From Candidatus Sumerlaeota bacterium (GTDB taxonomy: Bacteria > Sumerlaeota > Sumerlaeia > JADFCT01), in NCBI GenBank assembly GCA_026398575.1, contig JAPLSP010000025.1, forward strand, positions 1 through 23,193: a stretch of DNA of 23,193 nt. The letters are read 5' to 3'. The translations under genes were made by a program, and so were the position numbers. Shown here one piece after another: positions 14,674 to 21,584 of this stretch. The notes under the pieces are model-generated. The model made no database searches and was not told where the DNA came from. It saw only the letters and a list, made by a program, of their open reading frames with translations. How positions within the stretch are numbered: the first letter of the stretch is position 1; every line of letters begins with the position of its first letter.

Positions 14674-15858
14674 TTATTGTTTCGCTGCGCTGTGCCATAC
14701 TAGCAATGCCCGGGCGCGATCGCCGACGTAGTCATCGCGTTGAGACAGTTGTGCCACCCTTTGAATACCTTCCGAGCCACATCGCTGAATCAGCGTTTGA
14801 ATGATCCAGGGCGTGAGCTTCCGCTCCGGGGACGAAAGCGCCCCCTCCAAGATCGTCGCTTTATCGCCGTCCAGCTTACCCTGTATTTTTTTCTCCAGCA
14901 ACGCCTGCCGCGCAGCGCTGCGAACGGACTGATTCGGGTCATCGGAGGCCAGAGCGCTGAGCCGGTCCTGAACCTGCGGGTCTTCCAGAGCGCCGAGAGC
15001 CTGGATGCCTTCCTCGCGCACCGTGTAGTCCTGGCTGTCAAGAGACTGCAAAAGAAACGGACGGTCAACGCTTGCGCCCAGCTGGCCCAAGGCCCAGTTG
15101 GCAAACAGGCGGGTATGAATGTTTTCAGTTTGCTGAAAGGACTGGATTGCGGACGCCGCCTCTTTGTCGCCGATTCGCGCCAGCGCCGATATCGCGACCT
15201 GCTGGACCATGGGAGGGCAGCCGGGCTCGATCAGGATTTTTTCAATTTCCGGTCCTGCGGACGCCCGGTCCATCGCGCCCAGCGCATAAAGAGCCCCCGT
15301 CCTGGACAGGTAATGCGTGTCTTGGGCCGTGGCCATTTCGATCAACTCGGGATACGTCTCCGCCCATGGGCTGTAACGAAGCAGTTTTGTAATCATCTGC
15401 TTTTCCTGAATATCGCCGGTCTTCATTTTTTCCTTGATCAAGGGAAGCGCTTCCTTTTTCCGGACGCATAAAGCCATAAAGACGTCCTGAATGTCAGGCC
15501 CGCCGGAAATCTCCCTGAGCGCCTTCACAACGTCCTCGATGGGCGCCTTGCCGTAGCGTCCGTTCATAACCTGTGATTGTATTCGATCAAGACAAGCGCT
15601 GAGTGAAGTCGCGCTGGCTTGTGTGGCAGCACGGGAATCGGAGAATACCGCCTCCGAGCGCCGAAGGTCACGTTCGGACTTGGCTGCGTTCGAAACGGCT
15701 GGTTTGCTTTGCGCCGGCGCATCCGGACTACTCAGCTTGGCCGCGCTACTGCTGTCCGAGGCCTCTCGATAATACATTTTCTTGGCGTAAGGAATCGCCA
15801 GAACCCCAAGCAGGATCGCAATTACTGCAACTGTGATAATGAGCGGTTTTTTGCGCAT
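14674..15858 (-). CDS. Membrane-anchored HEAT-repeat protein
   Basis: A 394-aa protein: a short basic start MRKK, one membrane helix (PLIITVAVIAILLGVLAIPYA, residues 5-25), a Ser/Ala/Pro-rich linker to about 90, then helical HEAT/PBS-lyase-type repeats from about 125 to the end (TGALYALGAMDRA, ANWALGQLGASVD, EEGIQALGALEDP, VRSAARQALLEKK). Such repeats are protein-binding scaffolds. The topology suggests the repeats lie outside the inner membrane. ATG 15858 has no good ribosome site; a TTG nine codons earlier is possible, but the ATG sits ideally before the membrane helix. A sigma54-type promoter ends about 50 nt upstream. The phospholipase-like gene follows after 30 nt, suggesting the scaffold helps secrete or control it. 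Confidence 0.8.
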   Translation of the reverse strand: MRKKPLIITVAVIAILLGVLAIPYAKKMYYREASDSSSAAKLSSPDAPAQSKPAVSNAAKSERDLRRSEAVFSDSRAATQASATSLSACLDRIQSQVMNGRYGKAPIEDVVKALREISGGPDIQDVFMALCVRKKEALPLIKEKMKTGDIQEKQMITKLLRYSPWAETYPELIEMATAQDTHYLSRTGALYALGAMDRASAGPEIEKILIEPGCPPMVQQVAISALARIGDKEAASAIQSFQQTENIHTRLFANWALGQLGASVDRPFLLQSLDSQDYTVREEGIQALGALEDPQVQDRLSALASDDPNQSVRSAARQALLEKKIQGKLDGDKATILEGALSSPERKLTPWIIQTLIQRCGSEGIQRVAQLSQRDDYVGDRARALLVWHSAAKQ

Positions 15859-15907
15859 AAGAAAACAAATCACATCGAAAGCCAAATGGCGCTACGCGCC
15901 GGAAGTC

Positions 15908-15924
15908 AGCGAGAGCCTTGCCAG
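15908..15924 (-). promoter_or_regulatory. Sigma54-type (-24/-12) promoter for HEAT-phospholipase operon
   Basis: The minus strand reads CTGGCAAGGCTCTCGCT, against consensus YTGGCACGRNNNTTGCW. The invariant GG and GC are exactly 10 nt apart and only two defined positions differ. The predicted start of transcription is about 40 nt before ATG 15858. The gene just upstream encodes an NtrC-type activator, which is what such a promoter requires. Confidence 0.72.
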
Positions 15925-15928
15925 AGAC

Positions 15929-16098
15929 ATAAGCGAACGCCATGCCGGAAGGTCGCCCCCGCCTCGGGCAGGCCTGTAGACTGTTTGGGTGAAATGAGTT
16001 ACGATGATCCGCCTTCGGATCTGGCGGCACAAAAAAATACACGCATCGGAAGCTGCGGCTCCGTCCGAAGCGGACGCCGGAGCTCCGGTCGGAGAAAC
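15929..16098 (+). repeat. Dispersed intergenic repeat, copy 4
   Basis: ATAAGCGAACGCCATGCCGG, GTAGACTGTTT, CGCATCGGAAGCTGCGGCTC and palindrome CCGGAGCTCCGG (16077-16088). It differs by a one-base insertion in an A-run (CACAAAAAAATAC), which breaks the frame kept by copies 1-3, and it lacks the GCGCTTATCAAAA end. It starts 5 nt from the sigma54 promoter. Confidence 0.8.
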
Positions 16099-16110
16099 TT
16101 TGCTCAGGGG

Positions 16111-17544
16111 CTATCGGAAGTCTTCTTTGCGCAATTTATGCGTTTTCATCTTATCGAAGAGGGATCGCGACACGATGCCGGCCCGTTTGGCGGCTTCGCT
16201 GACGCTGCCGCCCGTGGTCTTGAGCAACGCCGTCAAGTACCGGCGTTCGATCTCCTCGACGAGACTGTCGCGAACGGTTTTCCAAGGCTGTTCAACCCAG
16301 TCAGGGGGTATAGGAATTGTCTCGCCGGCATCGTCTGCGGACGTCTGGCCAGGAGAGAACGCTCCAACAAATCCCCGGATGCCCTGGACTAAATCGGCCA
16401 GTGTGATGATCTCGCTGCGGCAAAGAAGCATGGCGCGCTCGATGACGTTGGCCAGCTCGCGCACATTGCCGGGCCAGTTGTAGGCGACAAGGGCCTCCAT
16501 GGCCCCGTTGTCTATGCCATCTATATCACGGCCAATGCGCGGGCGCAGATAGTCCACAAAACTCTGCGCAAGGACAGGGATGTCCTCGGACCGGTCTCGC
16601 AGGGGAGGGACGGTCAGGGTCACGACGCTGAGGCGATAAAACAAATCCTGGCGGAAGCGCCCCTTCTTGCGCGCGCTTTCCATGTCGCGGTTGCTGGCCG
16701 CCATGATGCGCACGTCCACTTCGATGGTCTTCTCGCCCCCGACCCGCTGGATCGTGTGGTCTTGCAGGACCCGGAGCAGCTTGACCTGCAGGTGCAGAGG
16801 CGTTTCGGCCACCTCGTCAAGAAGAAGCGTTCCTTTGTGCGCCAACTCGAAGCAGCCGTGCCGGGAATGCGTGGCGCCGGTGAACGACCCTTCGACGTGG
16901 CCAAACAGTTCGCTTTCCAAAAGCCCCTCGGGAAAGGCGCCGCAATTGACGGCGATAAAGGCGCCGTCGGCGCGCGCGCTTTCGTTGTGTATGGCCCGCG
17001 CAAGGCGTTCCTTGCCCACGCCGGTTTCGCCGAGAATCAGCAGGGAGCTGTCGCTGTTCACCACGGGCGTGACTGAGTCCATGAATGCCTTCATGGACCG
17101 GCTGTTCAGGACGAAATCGGAGAGCCGGGGCTTCTCCACGAGCGAGCGGACGATGATTCTCTCTTTCAGGACTTCCGCGTGCTTCTTGAGAATCTTTGCG
17201 AAAGTGGCCTTGAGAATATCTTCCGGGATATCCGCGGAGAGGACGGCATCACAACCCGCAGCAAAGAACTCGGCGCTCTGATGAGAATCTTCCTTTTCCA
17301 CGAGAACGACGACGGCGGGGGATTCTGGCAGATTGCTGAAGTCCTCAACGGATTTTGACGGTGGGGGGGGAAGGAGGGCCAGGTTGACAATCACTACATC
17401 TCCCACTTCACGGGAAAGGCGTCGCAGAATCTCGGACTTCTGCACCCGGATGGTCTCGATGACAACATCGCAACCCGCCAGCGCATTCCGCACGCGAGCT
17501 CGAAGCGAATCTTTATCAATGGCCAGTGTGACTCTCAGAAGCAT
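16111..17544 (-). CDS. NtrC-family sigma54-dependent activator
   Basis: A 477-aa protein. Residues 1-120 look like a receiver fold whose usual phospho-Asp position is Asn54 (DVVIVNLALLPPP), so phosphorylation control is doubtful. The AAA+ domain spans about 145-385: Walker A GETGVGKE (172-179), ESELFGH, GSFTGA (219-224) in place of the usual GAFTGA sigma54-contact loop, Walker B LLLDE (240-244), FRQDLFYRL and NWPGNVREL. A Fis-type helix-turn-helix closes it (about 443-472: GGSVSEAAKRAGIVSRSLF). ATG has AAGGAG 7 nt upstream. It stands alone behind a sigma70-like promoter, and its likely target, the HEAT-phospholipase operon with a -24/-12 promoter, is immediately downstream. Start and family are secure; the signal sensed is unknown. 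Confidence 0.93.
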   Translation of the reverse strand: MLLRVTLAIDKDSLRARVRNALAGCDVVIETIRVQKSEILRRLSREVGDVVIVNLALLPPPPSKSVEDFSNLPESPAVVVLVEKEDSHQSAEFFAAGCDAVLSADIPEDILKATFAKILKKHAEVLKERIIVRSLVEKPRLSDFVLNSRSMKAFMDSVTPVVNSDSSLLILGETGVGKERLARAIHNESARADGAFIAVNCGAFPEGLLESELFGHVEGSFTGATHSRHGCFELAHKGTLLLDEVAETPLHLQVKLLRVLQDHTIQRVGGEKTIEVDVRIMAASNRDMESARKKGRFRQDLFYRLSVVTLTVPPLRDRSEDIPVLAQSFVDYLRPRIGRDIDGIDNGAMEALVAYNWPGNVRELANVIERAMLLCRSEIITLADLVQGIRGFVGAFSPGQTSADDAGETIPIPPDWVEQPWKTVRDSLVEEIERRYLTALLKTTGGSVSEAAKRAGIVSRSLFDKMKTHKLRKEDFR

Positions 17545-17658
17545 ATAACCACTCCTTCCCTGTCTTTCTGACTAAGCCGAATCTAGTAGTGATAAGTGAT
17601 GTAAAATAAGCAATTTACAAAATAACAAACCACCTCAAATCGGCTCGAAAACGTTTGT

Positions 17659-17687
17659 TTTATCCCAGAAACTACGGAGCGTGTCAA
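17659..17687 (-). promoter_or_regulatory. Sigma70-type promoter for the activator gene
   Basis: The minus strand has TTGACA (17687-17682), a 17-nt spacer ending in TGG (extended -10 motif), and GATAAA (17664-17659). It is about 115 nt upstream of the activator's ATG. Confidence 0.6.
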
Positions 17688-17980
17688 AGGAAATAGGGGC
17701 GCCCAATTCTGAGTAATTTTAGAGACAAATTGGAATAGCGCTAAAACAAAGTCTTCAGCTACCGCGTATAGTCAAAAAACTCGTCCAAACAAAATCATAC
17801 AGAAACTATAGATGTTTCTTGGCTGTAATCTTAAATTTCAATGAACAGGATTTGGCTGGTTTTGGCCTTTTTAGCAGGAAAAATTAGGTTTTCTTGTTGG
17901 ACTATGCCCGCTCAAGAAAATTGTGGCCTGTACGTGAATATCTTCACGTCGTCTCTTCAAGACCACTCATAAAAACGCTT
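17688..17980. other. AT-rich gene-free stretch
   Basis: AT-rich DNA between the activator promoter and the transposase remnant. No open frame, RNA or strong hairpin was recognised. Confidence 0.5.
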
Positions 17981-18289
17981 TTAGGCCGCTTCGCGGTAGT
18001 AGAATTTCAGCAGCCCGCCAAGACGCTCCGCTTTGAGCATCTTTCCAGCTAGGGCGCCGGGAGCGCGCGTTCGGTTATCGGGAGATGGAATGACATTGCC
18101 AAGCCCCTGATGATTGCGCTCATTGTGAAAATGCGCAATATATTCGCTGACGACATGTCGTAAAGATTTCTTGCCAAACAGGATCATGCAATCCACGCAT
18201 TCGGACTTAATCGTCCTCACGAATCTTTCGGCGAAGGCATTCAGGTTATGACACGAAAGGCTGGCTGGCTGAACCGCGTCTGTATTCAA
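17981..18289 (-). pseudogene. Transposase/integrase-core remnant (3' end)
   Basis: Up to 102 codons. From about 18250 the reading NAFAERFVRTIKSECVD, then HFHNERNHQGLGN and ERLGGLLKFYYREAA, is the C-terminal part of an rve-type (DDE) transposase, including the region of the final catalytic Glu and the natural C-terminus. The two upstream catalytic Asp residues and the rest of the protein are missing; sequence before about 18255 is unrelated. No ATG or ribosome site is present, and the apparent start is TTG. It is a dead insertion-sequence end next to the restriction genes; the exact IS family cannot be named. Confidence 0.8.
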
Positions 18290-18487
18290 TTATTCCGATT
18301 GCAGACAAAATCAAACGCATCCACAATCGTGGACTTGTCAGGCTATCTTTTTCAGTTCCGATTCCGTCAGGAGCAACTGCAAAACGCTTTTTATGTGGGA
18401 ATTGAATTGTTATGCCGCCATGCTGCATGGTACAAAACGCAAAGAACATTGGCTGGCACGGCGGGACTGCCGACTGAGGGACGGAGA

Positions 18488-18540
18488 GAGCGCTGATAGG
18501 AAGACAGGGGAGCGCCGATAGGGAAGTAGGGAGAGTGCCG
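18488..18540. repeat. 22-bp imperfect tandem repeat upstream of hsdR
   Basis: GAGCGCTGATAGGAAGACAG-GG and GAGCGCCGATAGGGAAGTAG-GG in tandem, then a partial AGAGTGCCG. The array ends 23 nt before the hsdR start codon. The rest of 18290-18487 holds no gene. Confidence 0.6.
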
Positions 18541-18563
18541 GCAAATAGCCCAGAGGCTTTACG

Positions 18564-21341
18564 ATGACGCCTGAACAAAAGGCCAGAGAGGAAATTGATC
18601 GCCAGCTCCGGCAGTGCGGCTGGGCGCTGCAGGATCGCGGCGCGCTCGACATCGGCGCTGCTACCGGCGTGGCCGTACGCGAGTTCCCGCTCGATAGCGG
18701 ATTTGCCGACTACCTGCTCTACGCCGGCGGCAAGGCCATCGCAGTCGTCGAGGCAAAGCCCGAAGGATATTCCGTCCTCAGCGTCGCCGATCAAACCGCC
18801 CGCTACAAGGCCGGCCTCCCGCCTGGCATCCCATGCTATTATAATCCCCTCCCATTCAGTTACGAAACCACCGGGACGGAAACCTACTTCACCAACGACC
18901 TCGATCCCGAGCCGTGCAGCCGCGAAATCTTCACGTTCCACCGCCCCGAAGAGCTCATCCGCCTCGCCACCGCCGGACGCGAGCAGCAACTGCGCGTCGC
19001 CCTGCGCCGCATGCCCGAACTTGACGCAACCGGCCTCTGGCGCGTGCAGACGGAGGCGATCCGCAATCTCGAACGCTCGCTCGCCGACGCCCGACCGCGC
19101 GCCCTGATCCAGATGGCCACCGGCAGCGGCAAGACCTTCACGGCCTGCTCGTTTTGCTATCGCCTCATCAAGTTCGCTCGCGCCGGGCGTATCCTCTTCC
19201 TCGTTGACCGCAACAACCTTGGCCGCCAGACGCTGAACGAATTCCAGCAATACATCAGCCCCTATACCAACTACAAGTTCACCGAGGAATATAACGTCCA
19301 GCATCTGCGCCGCAACACGATAGACCCGGCCTCCAAGGTCTGCATCACGACGATCCAGCGCCTCTATTCGATCCTCAAGGGCGAGCCGGAATACGAGGAG
19401 GAGAATGAGGAAGCCTCGCTCTTCGAGTCCGAATCGTCGCTCATCCGCGAGCCGCTGCCGGTCGTTTATAATCTCGCCGTCCCCATCGAAGCCTTCGACT
19501 TCATCGTCGTGGATGAATGCCACCGCTCGATCTACAACGTCTGGCGCCAGGCGCTCGAATACTTCGACGCCTTCATCATCGGCCTTACCGCCACGCCCAC
19601 GACGCAGACCATCGGCTTCTTCCACAACAACACCGTCCAGGACTACTCGCACGAAAAGGCCGTCGCCGACGGCGTCAACGTGCGATACGACGTTTATCGC
19701 ATCCAGACCCAGATCACCGATCAGGGCGCCACGCTGACCGCCGAGCCGGGGCGATTCATCCCGCGCCGCGACCGCCGCACCCGCAGGAAGCGCCTCGCCG
19801 AACTCGACAACGATCTGACATACGCCGCCAGTCAACTCGACCGCGACGTGGTGAATGAATCGCAAATCCGCCTCGTCATCCGGACCTTCCGCGAGCGCCT
19901 CTTCACCGAAATCTTCCCCGGACGTACCGAGGTCCCGAAGACGCTCGTTTTCGCAAAGACCGACCTGCACGCCGATGACATCGTCCGCGTCATCCGCGAG
20001 GAATTCGGCAAGGGAAACGAGTTCTGCCAGAAGATCACCTGCAAGACAACCGGCGCCAATCCGCACGACCTTATCAACCAGCTCCGCAACTCCTATTATC
20101 CGCGCATCGCCGTCACCGTGGACATGATCGCCACCGGCACGGACGTCAAGCCGCTCGAATGCCTCCTCTTCATGCGCAATATCGTTTCGGCTTCCTACTT
20201 CGAGCAGATGAAGGGGCGCGGCTGCCGCATCATCAACCCCGACGACCTGATGAGCGTTACGCCCGACGCGCGCGCCAAGACGCATTTCGTCATCGTGGAC
20301 GCCGTCGGTGTCTGCGAAAGCGACAAGACCGCATCCAAGCCGCTCGACCGCAAGCCCTTCGTCCCGCTCGAAAAACTGCTGGAGATGGCCGCGCAGGGCA
20401 TCGCGCAGCCCGACCTCGTCTCCGCGCTCGCTTCGCGCCTGGCGCGCCTCGAACAGCAGATCACGCCGCAGCAATCGGGAGACATCGCCCAAGCCGCCGG
20501 CGGCGCGCCCCTCACGTCGCTTACCGCCGCGCTCCTCTCCAGCCTCGATCCCGACGCCAACGAAGCGAAAGCGAAGGAGATGTTCCACCTGCCGGATTAC
20601 GCCGAGGCGGATGACAAGCAGATCGAAGCCGCCGAACGCGAGCGCATGTCCGAAGCCTTGAAGCCGCTGCACAATCCGAAATTGCGCGACCGCATCCTCG
20701 CCGCCAAAACCTCGCTTGAACAGGTCATAGACGAAACCACGCAGGATACGCTCCTCAACGCCGGCCACAGCGCCGCCGCGAAGGAGAAGGCCCGCTCCGT
20801 GCTCGCCGATTTTCAGCGCTTCCTCCTCGAACACAAGGACGAGATCGAAGCCGTGCGCGTCCTCTATAGCCGCCCTTACCGCGCCGGGCTGCGCTATCGC
20901 CACGTCAAAGAGCTCGCCGCCGCGCTTGAGAGGCCGCCGCTCGGGCTGCGCCATCCTGGAGAGAGCCTCTGGCGGCTTTATGAAACCGCCGAGCCGGAGA
21001 AGGTCAAAGGCCGCGGCGGCAGCGCGCTCGTGGACCTGATCTCCCTCGTGCGCCATGCGCTGAATCCAAACGATCCCCTCGCGCCGATGTCCGAGACGGT
21101 CGAGGAGCGCTATCGCGAATGGCTTGCCGCGCAGGAGGCCGCCGGAGTAGTCTTCACCGCCGAACAGCGCAAATGGCTCGACGCCATCAAGGACCACATC
21201 AAAAGCAGCCTGAGCATCGCCGAGGAAGACTTCGACGAAATCCCCTTCAGCCAAATGGGCGGCCTCGGCAAAGTCTGGCAGGTCTTCGGCCCGCAACTGA
21301 CGGGGATATTGCAGGAGTTGAATGAGAGGTTGGTGGCATGA
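18564..21341 (+). CDS. hsdR: Type I restriction enzyme R subunit
   Basis: A 925-aa HsdR, the translocase-nuclease subunit of a type I restriction complex. Nuclease motif: D49 (FADYLLY) and E63-x-K65 (VVEAKPEG). Helicase motor: MATGSGKT (184-191), VDECHRS (316-322), GLTATP (340-345), the IATGTDVK region (522-529) and MKGRGCRI (549-556). The C-terminal third resembles the EcoEI-type R domain that contacts methylase and specificity subunits, placing it near type IB. It is longer than EcoAI HsdR by roughly a hundred residues. ATG has AGAGG 7 nt upstream. Heavy use of CGC, CTC and GCC codons is unlike the genes to the left, consistent with acquisition. The normal partner hsdM is not adjacent. Confidence 0.95.
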   Translation: MTPEQKAREEIDRQLRQCGWALQDRGALDIGAATGVAVREFPLDSGFADYLLYAGGKAIAVVEAKPEGYSVLSVADQTARYKAGLPPGIPCYYNPLPFSYETTGTETYFTNDLDPEPCSREIFTFHRPEELIRLATAGREQQLRVALRRMPELDATGLWRVQTEAIRNLERSLADARPRALIQMATGSGKTFTACSFCYRLIKFARAGRILFLVDRNNLGRQTLNEFQQYISPYTNYKFTEEYNVQHLRRNTIDPASKVCITTIQRLYSILKGEPEYEEENEEASLFESESSLIREPLPVVYNLAVPIEAFDFIVVDECHRSIYNVWRQALEYFDAFIIGLTATPTTQTIGFFHNNTVQDYSHEKAVADGVNVRYDVYRIQTQITDQGATLTAEPGRFIPRRDRRTRRKRLAELDNDLTYAASQLDRDVVNESQIRLVIRTFRERLFTEIFPGRTEVPKTLVFAKTDLHADDIVRVIREEFGKGNEFCQKITCKTTGANPHDLINQLRNSYYPRIAVTVDMIATGTDVKPLECLLFMRNIVSASYFEQMKGRGCRIINPDDLMSVTPDARAKTHFVIVDAVGVCESDKTASKPLDRKPFVPLEKLLEMAAQGIAQPDLVSALASRLARLEQQITPQQSGDIAQAAGGAPLTSLTAALLSSLDPDANEAKAKEMFHLPDYAEADDKQIEAAERERMSEALKPLHNPKLRDRILAAKTSLEQVIDETTQDTLLNAGHSAAAKEKARSVLADFQRFLLEHKDEIEAVRVLYSRPYRAGLRYRHVKELAAALERPPLGLRHPGESLWRLYETAEPEKVKGRGGSALVDLISLVRHALNPNDPLAPMSETVEERYREWLAAQEAAGVVFTAEQRKWLDAIKDHIKSSLSIAEEDFDEIPFSQMGGLGKVWQVFGPQLTGILQELNERLVA

Positions 21342-21451
21342 CAAGTAAACCAGCAAAGATAGAAGACCTTGAAGCCGAGCCATCGAACTGGGAAGGCGAT
21401 AGGCGGATTGCGCAATATGAGTCAATTCATCAGACGCCGTCTGAAGGATAA
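21338..21451 (+). CDS. Possible 37-aa ORF coupled to hsdR
   Basis: MTSKPAKIEDLEAEPSNWEG, then DRRIAQYESIHQTPSEG. Its ATG overlaps the hsdR stop as ATGA, and GAGAGG lies upstream within hsdR, so translational coupling is plausible. It resembles no family I recognise and does not look like the start of HsdM. It may be noncoding or a decayed remnant. Confidence 0.3.
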   Translation: MTSKPAKIEDLEAEPSNWEGDRRIAQYESIHQTPSEG

Positions 21452-21530
21452 CTCAACGAATGCGCGCAACAGCCGCACAGAGGAAAGTAAGTCATGAAAA
21501 TCTCGCGCAGAGACGCGGACTTCAAACCAG

Positions 21531-21557
21531 GATTTCCGCAATCACGTTGCGGAAATC
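21531..21557. other. Perfect 11-bp inverted repeat upstream of hsdS
   Basis: GATTTCCGCAA / TTGCGGAAATC around a TCACG loop, 27 nt before the hsdS start. TAAAAATA follows rather than a T-run. It could be a transcript hairpin limiting hsdS expression or a protein-binding palindrome. Confidence 0.65.
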
Positions 21558-21584
21558 TAAAAATACTTCATAAAGAGGCAAGCG

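Noticed and set aside
16004..16483. Plus-strand open frame through repeat copy 4
   Set aside because: Mostly antisense to the activator's 3' part; only the repeat portion is meaningful and is recorded as a repeat.
18246..21425. 1059-codon minus-strand open frame
   Set aside because: Antisense to hsdR, whose helicase and nuclease motifs are unambiguous. Long antisense frames are common opposite GC-rich genes.
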